Positions 49,660 through 61,874 are shown, counted from the stretch's first letter. The stretch is DNA of 64,000 nt from Ampullaceana balthica (GCA_944989445.1 CALYLW010000543.1:202848-266847), one strand, 5' to 3'. Notes: generated by a model from the sequence alone, not told the origin. Numbers and translations are program-made.

Positions 49660-51458
49660 TATTTCAACCTACAACTTTCGTTTGCGAATTTTTCAAATGG
49701 CGAAGTTTTCAATCAAGTCAATAAAGCTGAGTAAGCTTACAAGTTCCTTTTCAATGCTCATTAGAGAGAGCAAATTCAGCCTTTTTCGTCGCATGCAAAT
49801 TTCTAATTCATTATATATTCTTTTCAACTTTGAAAAGGATCGCTCTCAGCTGCAGTTTGATGTCATCATTGAAAGATAGATGCGAAGTGCGATGTGTACA
49901 TTTGTAAAGGACTGTGTGAAATATAGCTCATTCAAAAGCAGCAAAAATTTTTAGCTCTGTGCAAGTTTTTTGAGTTTCGCTTTGTGCTAATTCCTTTTCC
50001 TTACCCTGAGCCTGGGGCTGGAAAATTACTTTTTAAAGAGTTCTGAAAATTGGACTAATTCTGAAGGTAAGCAGTCTTCGAAATCACTCATGAATCTACA
50101 TGTGGAAGAAAAATCAGAAGCCCCGAGCCTAGTGCTCTTTATGGGTCTTCCCGGAAGACCCCCTTAGCCATCTGGCCACCAAAGGGACGTAACAGCTGAG
50201 GAAACCCCCCCCCCAAAAAAAAAGTGGTCGCTTCTGAAGCGGCCACCTGGGCATCCAGGACATACAGTCGAAGATGCCTCCCACTAAGTTGCCCTCACAA
50301 GGAGGTGGTGGAATTTCCTAGTATGACCCGCTACCACTTTGGTGCCATCCCGGCAAAGCACACGGGTCTCCATGGTTAGGACCGCCGCAGACCGGGGGAT
50401 CATCAAAGACCTACCTAGGGTGCAAACCCCACTGGAAGGTTTCCTCAGAGCTGTCGTCCAAAAGTTCTTCGCGGCACTTTTTGCTAATCCGTACTGGCGC
50501 TCCTGGCCCTAAACCCGCACCGCTCGATGGCGTTGCTAGTAAATTGAGGAGGACGAATCGGTTGCTTCGGATTTACCCGACCCCTTCTTCGAAATCACTT
50601 GAATGTTCTTCCATTAACTTGGCTGCTGCCCATCGGGTGGCGAAAGTGCTGAGCTCAGTTAGGTTTATAAGAAAGCCAAATTTCTCATGGATGTAATTAT
50701 ATGCACCTAACCAATGTTGTAGGGCTTAAGAAAGTTTGTCAATGATTACCAGAAATACCTCAATCTTGAATTTTTTTTATCCAGGAGAATACTGTTTTGT
50801 TGATGTCCCTTTATCAAACTGACGCTTTCTTTTTTGTTTGATAGTATTGAAGATTGTTTACACTGTTTTTACCACGGACTTTTCCTTTCCTTGTCTTTTT
50901 AGGAATAAAATTAAGAATTTTATATTTTTAACAAACTCAATGAGAGACTTCCTTTCTAAAATTGTTTCCCAAATTTCAAGTAAAATAGCGACTTCCAGTT
51001 GTTCAATTTCCTTTAGAAATCCTTCTTCTTCAAGTCGGCAGTCACGTGGCTGATTTTCCTCCGTTTCTAATTCTTCCAGTGCTGCGATATTCTCATGGTA
51101 TGAGCTATTAACATACCTTTACAGCAAAATATCAGGCTGACCATCTTGTGTCAGACAAGGCTTTGTTAGCAAGTATCAATTTCATATGTTTTTGAAGTAC
51201 CTGTCAACGATGAGTAGATGCAACAAGTCGGGTATAAAGATTTTGCAGAAGACAAAAAAATCTGACCGCAGTAGGACAACCTGCTGCTCTTTTCCCAACC
51301 AAATTAAAGGAATGAGCTGTGCACGGCACATAATGAGTTACAATGCACTTCTCACGAAGAATAGCCTGCTTTTCGTTATACTTCCTACTCATTTGCAGCA
51401 TTGCCGTATTACTGTTCAAGGCATTTTCAGGGATTCGTAAAAACATAAATGCCTGCAT
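49660..51458 (-). pseudogene. Degenerate hAT transposase of the ZMYM1/DUF4371 type
   Basis: Order on the minus strand: 51458-51204 with THYVPCTAHSFNLVGKRAAG and FFCLLQNLYTRLVASTHR, like the transposase 'FVPCAAHSLNLVG...YTFFSxSTxRW' core; about 51080-50890 with EEEGFLKEIEQLEVAILLEI; and about 49870-49660 with MRRKRLNLLSLMSIEKELVS then IDLIENFAIRKRK, like the C-terminal 'M.QERLxGLALMSIEHE...DLIxDFAxRK'. Stops, frameshifts and the 497-bp insertion make it non-functional. Family recognised from memory. Confidence 0.8.
50089..50585. mobile_element. Retroposon insertion (497 bp) with 14-bp target duplication, class unknown
   Basis: TCTTCGAAATCACT occurs at 50075-50088 and 50586-50599, and the sequence between is GC-richer than the transposase around it. 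On the minus strand it reads GGTGGCCAGATGGCTAAGGG near 50175, a possible box A of a tRNA-like head, but no convincing box B was found. A SINE or LINE end is likely. Confidence 0.72.
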
Positions 51459-52496
51459 CTTTATTATACACTATAATTTATACAAAGTTTGGGGGCCCTT
51501 AAATTATTGGGGGCTTTAGCCCGTTCAGCACCCCCCTCTTAATCCGCCATTGTGACGATGTGGTACGATGAGGGGGTGTTTAAGAAATGCGACGTCACAT
51601 CAAAAACGCGAAACTTTAAATAAAAGTTCCACTTAAATATTTGATTGTTTACCATTTATTTAATTACGTTTTCAATGACTTCACGCGTGTTACGATATTA
51701 CAGTGCAGACTTACCCTAAATACATATGTAAATGACAAAAAATAATTTGCAACATGCTAATTTTTATTGAGAAAATAAGGCTTGGGGGTGGGGTGTCAAA
51801 GCTTTGTGACGTCATATCGTAAAAAACGGGGTGGGGTCTAAGTTTTTGTGATAAAGTATGACGCTGGGGGAGGGTGGGGTAAAAATCGGCAACCTCACGT
51901 GACGTCATTTATGGACCGTCCCTTCAGTAGTGAAGGGGTGACACCATGAGCTACCGCCCCGGGTGACACCAAACCTAGTGACGCCTCTGATTAAATTCAT
52001 TAATTATTATTGTGATTAATATGGAATTACATGTACTGAAAGTCGGAAATCTTGTAGCCTATAAATAATAAAAAAAATTTTAAAGTTAGAATTAGAAGGG
52101 AAAAAAAACACAAGCAAAAGTTATGTTTTTGCTACATTTCAACATAAATGAGTGAATAAGTAAATTACAATAACCAAAGAATTTCTGTAATTGTAATTGC
52201 TTCGTCTATTCACAAAGCGTCGACAATTCTAATAATTGTTCAGGTTGTTTAAAAGTTTAAATGGTTATTGTGACGACACACCGCTATCTTGCTCGTGTAG
52301 ATTGCTATGGATACTTAAGAAAGCATCATCATCATCTAGAACCTCGTTTGTTTACTTCCCAAAATGGAAACCTCCGCGGAACAGAACAAATGAACAAGTA
52401 GTAGTAGGCCTACGAATGTTCAAATGGAGGAAACCGACCAACACGGGGATTTATTTATTTATTTAGATTTTAGTTCTAGACGGATCTGATTCCTTC

Positions 52497-53093
52497 TTGG
52501 TACAGCTTTGAAAGATTCACTACAGCAGTACAGCTTTGAAAGAGTCACTGCAGCAGTACAGCTTTGAAAGAGTCACTGCAGCAGTACAGCTTTGAAAGAT
52601 TCACTGCAGCAGTGCAGCTTTGAAAGAGTCACTGCAGCAGTACAGCTTTGAAAGATTCACTGCAGCAGTACAGCTTTGAAAGATTCACTGCAGCAGTACA
52701 GCTTTGAAAGATTCACTGCAGCAGTACAGCTTTGAAAGAGTCACTGCAGCAGTACAGCTTTGAAAGATTCACTGCAGCAGTACAGCTTTGAAAGATTCAC
52801 TGCAGCAGTACAGCTTTGAAAGAGTCACTGCAGCAGTACATCTTTGAAAGAGTCACTGCAGCAGTACAGCTTTGAAAAATTCACTGCAGCAGTACATCTT
52901 TGAAAGAGTCATTGCAGCAGTACAGCTTTGAAAGAGTCACTGCAGCAGTACAGCTTTGAAAGAGTCACTGCAGCAGTACAGCTTTGAAAGATTCACTGCA
53001 GCAGTACAGCTTTGAAAGATTCACTGCAGCAGTACAGCTTTGAAAGATCTCACTGCAGCAGTACAGCTTTGAAAGATTCACTGCAGCAGTTCA
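52497..53093. repeat. 28-bp minisatellite, about 21 copies
   Basis: Unit CACTGCAGCAGTACAGCTTT GAAAGATT with an AGAGT alternative. Confidence 0.95.
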
Positions 53094-53391
53094 GAAGCGT
53101 TTGCAACTATGTCTCGTTTGTCAAGCTGCAGAACTACAGAGGGCATGACATTAGACACACGCTTTAAATTTAAGACCAGTTAAATAACATTGTAATTTTA
53201 AATAATGCAGTGTGGTCAAGAGATGGGGAGAGGGAATGATAGTTGTGGTAGAGTAAGACCGTGAATAGGTGAAGGTTATTAAGTAGAATGCCATCTATTA
53301 TACTATGAGTATGAGTCATGTATGCTAGACTATTAAGTTGTCTTCTCTTACCCATTGCACGTACTTGAAAGATTCATATTGTATTAGATTT

Positions 53392-53413
53392 TGGTTAGTT
53401 AGTTAGTTAGTTA
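53392..53413. repeat. GTTA microsatellite
   Basis: About five copies of TTAG in a row. Confidence 0.85.
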
Positions 53414-53762
53414 TGCTTTGCACCCTGAGTAGGCCAACTGCAGTTGATTAAATCACTCAGCCATAACTATAACCACTTACTCTAATGAAGGGAAAATGGG
53501 GGGGGAGGAGGTGGAGGAGTCAAATTTCATCACCCTAAAACTGTACATCAATGGAGGGAGGGTGGGGGAGTCAAATTTTATCATCAGGAACATGTTTTCA
53601 AATATTACAACAATGCAGAAATTCTTTAATTTAATATTTTGTTTTTAAAAAATTTAAAAACAGAAATTGTAAAATATAAATAAGTCAAATAATCTAATTA
53701 CAATGTAATGAAATAATCGAATTAATAAAATATCGCTTTGCTCGATATCGTTTAGTTTAGAG

Positions 53763-54112
53763 CAGGGGTCGGGAAACTTTTTCTCTGAGAGAGCCATAAA
53801 CACCACATATTTGTAAAGCAATTCTGTGAGAGCCATACATTATGTTTAAAACTAAAAATGCAAGGAAATGTGTGCATTTTGTGTAATTTCAACACTTAAA
53901 TAACAATAATTACGTCTTTGAATTCTTTTTTAATAACATTGTTATTCTGTTGTTGTTGTTTTTTACAAGCAATTAATATGTAGATCAAAGGAGTCTGAAT
54001 AAACGTTTTTTTTTATTTTTTATTTTAAATAATCGAACATTTGTCTGTGAGCCAGATGCACCCATCAATAGAGCCACATCTGGCTGGCGAGCCATGGTTT
54101 CCCGACCCCCTG
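53763..54112. mobile_element. hAT-type MITE (350 bp)
   Basis: Starts CAGGGGTCGGGAAACTTT and ends GGTTTCCCGACCCCCTG, an inverted repeat with a one-base gap. Flanks GTTTAGAG (53755-53762) and GTTTAGAC (54113-54120) agree at seven of eight. GAGAGCCATA-type motifs recur at both subterminal regions. Confidence 0.88.
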
Positions 54113-54120
54113 GTTTAGAC

Positions 54121-56020
54121 TTTTATCTGGGGGTTTGGACTGTAACTGTAAATGAATGTAAATACTCTCTAACTCTTACTTCTTACCCTTACTTAAAATA
54201 AGATGCGATTCAAAATACTCCCCAAAAAAATGAACAGCTAACAAAATACCAGCCGCTTGCTGGGGACGTTTGGTCATGGAGTATATCCTGTTATAAGAGG
54301 CGGGCGGCGTAAGGAGGGCCAAAATGAAATGTTTTGGAAGGAAATAGCAAAACTAATTAAAACTAAAATGTAATTGTTGATTACAATAACCTGCAAACCT
54401 TTCAACCTCCCCCACCTAGAACAATTTCAAACGAAACCCTGAATCAGATAAACGAATTCTCTAACTCTAATTCATAAGATAACAGTATCACTGTAGACGG
54501 AATGCAAGGAATGTTATTGTTAAGCATTCTTTAGGGAGAAAAAAAATCGGTTTATACATGAGTTTCTGTTTGCTAGACAGTTGTCACCTTTGTCTTATTA
54601 TGCAGGTGCTGCGTCTCCAACATTGTTTACATTTTGGTGACTTAATAATTTTAGAAGGATTTAATAAAGAATATTTTATAACATAGCTAATACAATCATG
54701 TATGTAATATACATTTTAAACAAAAGAGAAACATGTATTGTAAATACAAATATGACATTTCTAATCATTTCATGTGAAACATTAATCACGCCATGATTAA
54801 ATATTACAATGTTAAAAAAGAGGTCCAATATACATAATAAATATTCAATATTCTATGATCTATATTTGTCAGAAAGTTACATAATGTCTTCGCTGCGAAA
54901 TGTCTAATTATTATATATATTTATTAAGTAGATGAAACGGTATAGCAATGAGTTAATGAGTAGTGTAGCTTGAGTTGGTTAATTTTTTTTCACGCTTTCT
55001 TTTCACGATTTTAAAAAAAAATGTAAGCTCATTTTTTTAAAAATGCCTCCCTTTAAAATCAAGCCATGGGGCAAACCTCTCCAAACAGATGTGTACCTAC
55101 ACCACTGCCTACCAATAGATGGCATGATACGCCGATGAATGGTGGTGTATTCGATAAACGGAGCAAAAGCAGACGAGATATAAATATATTTAAAATGTTA
55201 GGACCCAGTAAAATGTCATGAAAATTCGGCCATGCTAAGGCAACACTTCAAAGCGGCAAATTAACGGAATGAGAATGTTTGACAACGGTGCTCAAGTAAA
55301 TATGTGTAAATGTGTAAATCTTAAGGGGTCTGGGCCTGGCACATAAAAGGCCATAAATATCACGTCACTGGGTGCTACGTTCTCACAGGTAGGAGTAGTA
55401 GTAGGGCAAGATTTTGTCCTCAAAAGTACATACAAATACAACAATGCAGGGAGGTTAAGTTCAAACACTGATAACATTGTGTGGTGTTCTGTCTTGTGTC
55501 AGCAGTGGGGCTTAGAAGTTGTTGGGTGGGGGTGGGGGGAGGGGGCTTTCACCTGGGACTATATAATGTCTATATTAGGCCAGGAAGAGATGGGGGGGAG
55601 GGGGCTTTCACCTGGGACTGTATAATGTATATATAAGGTCAGGAAGAGATGTCCACATTGAGTTGGTGTGGGACAATGAATAACTCGGTTACGGTTGGTG
55701 GATTAAAGGCATGGAATTAAACGCAAAACGTTTTGGCGCAATGTTGAGGTGGGGGGGGGGTAGGGGGCTTTGGATTTTATATAAATGTTCGTTTTATTAA
55801 TGTAGCGAGATATTCTCTGGCATGACCCCGAGGAGAGAATGGATGTATGACTTGATGGGAGGAGGGGGGGGGGAGCTTGGATAGGTCAACACGGAAGTAA
55901 GTTCAGAGGTAGCCACCGGGGCGCAGCATTAGGATACATTGCTTTTAAAAGTCTATGTACTTCTGTTATGAGCGTACAGTTCCACATCTTTCAAGAAATT
56001 AGTTTCTAACATCTGTAACA
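54121..56020. other. Stretch downstream of the PTB gene, possibly its 3' UTR, otherwise featureless
   Basis: AT-rich with several G runs (55525-55615, two similar copies of GGGGGCTTTCACCTGGGACT; 55750; 55865). No coding exon or clear element border was seen. TTTATT at 55793 would be an AATAAA on the minus strand. Confidence 0.4.
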
Positions 56021-56026
56021 TGAGGT

Positions 56027-56248
56027 TATGTGTATTGGACATGGTTTAACTCACATGTGTATTGGACATGGTTTAACTCACATGTGTATTGGACATGGTT
56101 TAACTCACATGTGTCTTGGACATGGTTTAACTCACATGTGTCTTGGACATGGTTTAACTCACATGTGTCTTGGACATGGTTTAACTCACATGTGTCTTGG
56201 ACATGGTTTAACTCACATGTGTCTAGGACATGGTTTAACTCACATGTG
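56027..56248. repeat. 27-bp minisatellite, eight copies
   Basis: Unit GGACATGGTTTAACTCACAT GTGTCTT, with three GTGTATT copies first. Divisible by three, so open in several frames but not a gene. Confidence 0.95.
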
Positions 56249-56675
56249 ACTTGGCCATGATGGCCATGAAGCTATATGAATCTTAGACACACCATCTAGC
56301 TATATGTGTCTTAAACATCATGGCATGAATCTGTATATGCCTTGGATATGATATGAAGCTATAATTATGTGTCTCGCACATGACGTCACTGAACTTAAAT
56401 GAAGATGTATCTGATTAGATGATAAATCTAAACTAATCTAAACTGTAATTTACTACTTATATGTAACTAAGGACAACCGTATGAAGAGCTACCATATGTA
56501 CATATACGAGTAGCTGTGTGAGAAGACCGTGCCACGTCACAATAGTGAAGTCAATGATACGTTTGGAGATGGTAGGCTGATGGCATATCGTTGATTAGTA
56601 TGATTGGCTAAGACATTGAATGATTGATTATATGATACGCTGTATACAAGGTGGTGTGTGATCATCCATACATGT

Positions 56676-58442
56676 TTAGTACATTGGGAAGTCGTTGTCG
56701 TTCTGGGCGGTGCTGTTGTTGAGGGCGTAGGCGTCGTGCTTGGCGTCGCCCCTGACGGAGTGACGGGTCTCCTCGGTCAGAGATTTCGAGAACGCCCTCT
56801 CGTGCTTGAACTGGTTCTCTAAACGCCGGAAGTCCCGGGGCTGCTTGTTCTCGCCGTTGGCGCCCAGCTCAGAGGCGTATCCAGCTAAACTGTCCGTCGA
56901 CTCGTCGTGGTTCTGGCCCGAGCTTCGTTTTTTCGAGTTCTTCTTTGAGGCCTTCTTGCTCTTTTTCGACTTTTTATCCTTTTTCTTGGTGCCCGTCTTA
57001 TCTCCGTAGGGAGGGACCGACCGTGGTCTTTGGCTCCCAGGCAACGTGCCGTAGTATCCGTAGGGGGTCGGGGTCACCACGTAATAGCCTGGGCCGGGGG
57101 GCCCAGGAAGGTAACCTTTCCTGGAGGTGTACCCGTTGATTTCGCTCCCATGGGTTTGTCGCTGGACGAAGTCCTCGCGTCTGCTGATTCGGGGGCCTCT
57201 GGGAGAATCATAATCTGTCGGGGGCGTCACAGGTCTGGAGTCGGAACCGCTGGAGCCATCACGGGTGCGATTGACGTGACCTTTTTTCTTGACGCGACCA
57301 CTCACTCCCGTGGATACAGAGGATGAGGAGGATCCGGAGGAGGAGCTTCGGTTTCTGGGGCGGGGCCTGAGATCGCCATCGTAGTACACGTGACTTGCAG
57401 GGGGCGGAACGAACATCGGGATGGGGCGGGCCCTCATCATAGGGGGTGGAGGTGGAGAGAAGAAACGTGGGCGGGGGTAGGCATACATTGGCTGTGGGGG
57501 AGGGGGCCCAACAATGACGGGTCTGACGTAAGATGGTGGTGGGGGCAGGTAGGGGCGCAGGGGCACCATGATGGGCGGGCGGGCGGGAGCCATCACGGCA
57601 GACGCTGAGTAATGGGAGCCCGCGTACCCGGGACGCCTCTCCAAGGTGTCTGCTTGTATCAAAGAATGCGTATCGTCTAAGGCGGCCGAACTTCCTCCGC
57701 CGCTGAATTTGTGCAGTGAATATTTCTTAACCTGCGCGTCTTTTGTGGAATAGAAGTAGCCCGAAGGAGGAGGCTCCTTGTAAAAAGCTGGGGATGTGTT
57801 GAGGGCCATCGGCTCGCCGGGAACCAGCTGAATCGGGAAATCCGGAAGTGACGCGGTATCGGTCCGGAACGACGTGTCGACCTTGCTGGACTCGTAGGTG
57901 GCCGTGTTGACCCCTGACCCCAATGTCGAGTACACGCTACCGGTCTGCTTGCTCCTTTTGTCCATGATGGACGTCCACTGTACCAGCTCCATCGCGTCCT
58001 TGGGGGACATGGTGATGAACCCGTGGCACTCGAGGACCTGCCTGCCTTTGGTCCGCCTGGTGATGGCCGTGAAGATGGCGGGCCGGTCGTTGTTGACCCC
58101 GCCGGCTTCCGGTGAGCTGAGGGACACGAATCTCGCGGTGATCTCGTTGGTGGCCGCGTTGCTGGTCCTCACGCACCTGACGGCCGCACACATGGTCAGG
58201 GCGGAGAACGGGAACAGCACGATGTTGCTGGGATCGTTCTTGTAGCGGAGCTGTATCCCCGCGGGCACGATGGTGAGGGTGGCGAGGATGCCCTGGATGT
58301 TGTCGTCGTTGTCCACGGGGTACCGTGACCGGAGCGGCTGCTGCACGGCCTCCAGACCCTCGGACGTCTCCAGCGGGACGGCACTGCCGATGTAGAGGAC
58401 GTCCTTGACCAGTGACGTCGACGGCAGACGTTGGATCACCAT
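56676..58442 (-). CDS. PTB/PID-like domain protein with proline- and lysine-rich tail, single coding exon
   Basis: A 588-residue intact frame with start context ACCAAGATGG. Residues about 13-165 look like a phosphotyrosine-binding (PH-fold) adaptor domain: KDVLYIGSAVPLETSEGLEA, a second-strand block LTIVPAGIQLRYKND, FPFSALTMCAAVRC, and a final helix SPKDAMELVQWTSIMDKR. The rest is disordered: PPPP and MVPLRPYLPPPPS runs (about 290-355), Ser runs, Pro-Gly-Tyr segments, and a Lys block (KKKDKKSKKSKKASKK) near 485-500. Proline clusters could bind SH3 or WW domains. Stop TAA at 56678-56676. It is clearly GC-richer than its neighbours. I do not recognise the specific orthologue; the domain call is by pattern. 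Confidence 0.8.
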   Translation of the reverse strand: MVIQRLPSTSLVKDVLYIGSAVPLETSEGLEAVQQPLRSRYPVDNDDNIQGILATLTIVPAGIQLRYKNDPSNIVLFPFSALTMCAAVRCVRTSNAATNEITARFVSLSSPEAGGVNNDRPAIFTAITRRTKGRQVLECHGFITMSPKDAMELVQWTSIMDKRSKQTGSVYSTLGSGVNTATYESSKVDTSFRTDTASLPDFPIQLVPGEPMALNTSPAFYKEPPPSGYFYSTKDAQVKKYSLHKFSGGGSSAALDDTHSLIQADTLERRPGYAGSHYSASAVMAPARPPIMVPLRPYLPPPPSYVRPVIVGPPPPQPMYAYPRPRFFSPPPPPMMRARPIPMFVPPPASHVYYDGDLRPRPRNRSSSSGSSSSSVSTGVSGRVKKKGHVNRTRDGSSGSDSRPVTPPTDYDSPRGPRISRREDFVQRQTHGSEINGYTSRKGYLPGPPGPGYYVVTPTPYGYYGTLPGSQRPRSVPPYGDKTGTKKKDKKSKKSKKASKKNSKKRSSGQNHDESTDSLAGYASELGANGENKQPRDFRRLENQFKHERAFSKSLTEETRHSVRGDAKHDAYALNNSTAQNDNDFPMY

Positions 58443-58460
58443 CTTGGTAGCTCTTCACTT
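58443..58460 (-). other. 5' UTR part of the PTB gene exon, with splice acceptor
   Basis: TTTGTTCCCCTACAG ends at 58461 on the minus strand, a good 3' splice site, leaving an 18-nt leader before the ATG. An upstream non-coding exon should therefore exist beyond the arrays at 58.5-59.6 kb; it was not identified. Confidence 0.65.
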
Positions 58461-58483
58461 CTGTAGGGGAACAAAGGATAGAC

Positions 58484-59410
58484 GTGGTTAGATAGATAAG
58501 TGTTGATGAAAAGAGAAAAGTTGTTATATAGATAAGTGTTGATGAAAAGAGAAAAGTTGTTATATAGATAAGTGTTGATGAAAAGAGAAAAGTTGTTATA
58601 TAGATAAGTGTTGATGAAAAGAGAAAAAGTTGTTATATAGATAAGTGTTGATGAAAAGAGAAAAGTTGTTATATAGATAAGAGTTAATGAAAAGAGAAAA
58701 GTTGTTATATAGATAAGTGTTAATGAAAAGATTACGTTGTTAGATATATTATAGATAAGAGTTGACGAAAAGATAGACATTGTTAGATATATAGATAAGT
58801 GTTGATGAAAAATAGACATTGTTAGATATATAGATAAGTGTTGATGAAAAGAGAAAAAATGTTATATAGATAAGTGTTGATGAAAAGAGAAAAGTTGTTA
58901 TATAGATAAGTGTTAATGAAAAGATTACGTTGTTAGATATATTATAGATAAGAGTTGACGAAAAGATAGACATTGTTAGATATATAGATAAGTGTTGATG
59001 AAAAATAGACATTGTTAGATATATAGATAAGTGTTGATGAAAAGAGAAAAGTTGTTATATAGATAAGTGTTGATGAAAAGAGAAAAGTTGTTATATAGAT
59101 AAGTGTTGATGAAAAGAGAAAAAGTTGTTATATAGATAAGTGTTGATGAAAAGAGAAAAAGTTGTTATATAGATAAGTGTTGATGAAAAGAGAAAAGTTG
59201 TTATATAGATAAGTGTTGATGAAAAGAGAAAAGTTGTTATATAGATAAGTGTTGATGAAAAGAGAAAAAGTTGTTATATAGATAAGTGTTGATGAAAAGA
59301 GAAAAAGTTGTTATATAGATAAGTGTTGATGAAAAGAGAAAAGTTGTTATATAGATAAGTGTTGATGAAAAGAGAAAAGTTGTTATATAGATAAGTGTTG
59401 ATGAAAAGAT
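58484..59410. repeat. 36-bp minisatellite, about 26 copies, with a higher-order block
   Basis: Unit AGATAAGTGTTGATGAAAAG AGAAAAGTTGTTATAT. A variant block of several units (ATTACGTTGTTAGATATATT, GAGTTGACGAAAAGATAGAC) occurs twice, at about 58725-58830 and 58910-59020, so a multi-unit segment was duplicated. Within the presumed first intron of the PTB gene. Confidence 0.94.
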
Positions 59411-59423
59411 GGACGTTGGATGT

Positions 59424-59625
59424 TATCACACACAGTAGATGTGTTAGGATGATATCACACACACAGTAGATGTGTTAGGATGATATCACACACACAGTAG
59501 ATGTGTTAGGATGATATCACACACACAGTAGATGTGTTAGGATGATATCACACACACAGTAGATGTGTTAGGATGATATCACACACACAGTAGATGTGTT
59601 AGGATGATATCACACGGACGATAGC
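59424..59625. repeat. 28-bp minisatellite, about seven copies
   Basis: Unit GATATCACACACACAGTAGA TGTGTTAG. Confidence 0.94.
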
Positions 59626-60190
59626 TGTGTTAAGATGATATCTTTAGGGTCCGTTGAACAGAGCCGCTCTTTGTGGCACCGAATGACCTCATCAAACGAC
59701 ACACGTGGCACGTATTCAAATAATAGAACAGAGACATATTGGCAACAGCTCTTCTCGCTTAGTACTGTAATGTCGGCGCATTGACCGTGACCACACAGCA
59801 AGAGGGGGGGGGGAAGTGTGGGTGGGGTGGGGTCTATACAGGAATTCTGATCCAGTTCACGCCTGATGAATTCCTGTTTAATTCGTCTAGGAACCAAATG
59901 TTTAAAAAGTGAATTAAGAAGTAGTCCATTAGTAAAGTAACTCGATTTGTTTTTGTTTTTTTAAAGATGATTTAATAGAAATATGAAAAATAAAGAAATG
60001 AATCCAAAGATACATTGTTATTATATAGACAAAATTGTTTACAGCCAAATGATTAAATAACATTATGATTAAAGAACTTAATGAATGAATTGCCGAAATA
60101 TTACAAAAGATTAAATACGTAACAACAGCAAAATTATTAAATAGTCGAATTGATTAATAATTCAATGATTAAAAGCCAACGGATTCCATC

Positions 60191-60966
60191 TATGAGATGT
60201 CATTCCATTTCTGAGATGTCATTCCATCTCTGAGATGTCATTCCATATCTGAGATGTCATTCCATCTATGAGATGTCATTCCATCTATGAGATGTCATTC
60301 CATCTCTGAGATGTCATTCCATCTATGAGATGTCATTCCATCTCTGAGATGTCATTCCATCTCTGAGATGTCATTCCATCTCTGAGGTGTCATTCCATCT
60401 CTGAGATGTCATTCCATCTCTGAGATGTCATTCCATCTCTGAGATGTCATTCCATCTCTGAGATGTCATTCAATCTCTGAGATGTCATTCAATCTCTGAG
60501 ATGTCATTCCATCTCTGAGATGTCATTCAATCTCTGAGATGTCATTCAATCTCTGAGATGTCATTCAATCTCTGAGATGTCATTCAATCTCTGAGATGTC
60601 ATTCAATCTCTGAGATGTCATTCAATCTCTGAGATGTCATTCAATCTCTGAGATGTCATTCAATCTCTGAGATGTCATTCAATCTCTGAGATGTCATTCA
60701 ATCTCTGAGATGTCATTCAATCTCTGAGATGTCATTCAATCTCTGAGATGTCATTCAATCTCTGAGATGTCATTCAATCTCTGAGATGTCATTCCATCTC
60801 TGAGATGTCATTCCATCTCTGAGATGTCATTCCATCTCTGAGATGTCATTCCATCTCTGAGATGTCATTCCATCTCTGAGATATCATTCCATCTCTGAGA
60901 TGTCATTCAATCTCTGAGATGTCATTCTATCTCTGAGATGTCATTCCATCTCTGAGATGTCATTCC
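60191..60966. repeat. 19-bp minisatellite, about 41 copies
   Basis: Unit GAGATGTCATTCCATCTCT; a central run (about 60470-60790) has CAATCTCT instead of CCATCTCT, showing the middle expanded from one variant. Confidence 0.95.
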
Positions 60967-61552
60967 CACAAACGTTTGTGCGGTTACCGTGCATCTGAAT
61001 AGTTAACTGAGTTAGTATTTAAATATTTTTGACCATTGATCAGCCCTGACCATTCGCCAGCCTTGACCATTGCCCAATGTTGACAATTGGCCAGCCTTGG
61101 CCAATAATTTTGAGAAATGGAGGAAATACTTATTTATATTAAAAAAATAAACATCATTAGACAATTGCAACTCTACTTTCCAAGTTTGTAGAATCATATC
61201 TATCCTCGGGGGAGGGGGGGACGCTTTCTTTTTCAGGAGGGTTGCTTGCTGTAATAGTGAAATCAGACAAAAATCATTGATTGCACCGAGGCGAGAAGCT
61301 AGTGAACGTTTGGGGACATTCATCAGTGCTGTTCAAGGAAAAAACAGGCCTCCTTATAGCCGAATGACAAGAACCTTTGTTGAAAATGTTGCACACCAAA
61401 GGCCCACACGGTAGCTGGCCCAGTTTTAATTTTAATGTCGAAACTTCCTGGTTAATTCTTTTCTTTATACTTTCATTGTAAATAACGACTCTTAAAATTC
61501 CTGCTCACTTCTGTGTGGCAAACATTAAAGCAGTAATTGAACACAAATTCAG

Positions 61553-61862
61553 TTAGCATACCAAAGCAATCCATGTACACAAATGCAGTCAGTACACCAA
61601 AGCAATCCATTATACACAAATATGCAGTCAGTACACCAAAGCAATCATTGTACACAAATGCAGTCAGTACACCAAAGCAATCATTGTACACAAATGCAGT
61701 CAGTACACCAAAGCAATCATTGTACACAAATGCAATCAGTACACCAAAGCAATCATTGTATACAAATACAGTCAGTACACCAAAGCAATCATTATACACA
61801 AATGCAGACAGTACACCAAATCAATCATTGTACACAAATGCAGTCAGTACACATCAATCAAT
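61553..61862. repeat. 36-bp minisatellite, about nine copies
   Basis: Unit CATTGTACACAAATGCAGTC AGTACACCAAAGCAAT. Divisible by three and open on both strands; no gene. Confidence 0.94.
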
Positions 61863-61874
61863 ATACATAATTCC

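Larger units (their letters stand above)
48889..51989 (-). mobile_element. ZMYM1-like hAT transposon, degenerate, perfect 8-bp target duplication (3.1 kb)
   Basis: Ends CAGTGGCGTCACTAGG and, inverted, CAGAGGCGTCACTAGG (15 of 16). ATTAAATT flanks both (48881-48888, 51990-51997). Minus-strand transposase remains span most of the interior. It has been split by a retroposon at 50089-50585. Confidence 0.92.

Noticed and set aside
52236..52466. 76-codon plus-strand frame as a small gene
   Set aside because: No start context, no family resemblance, ends in a low-complexity AT run.
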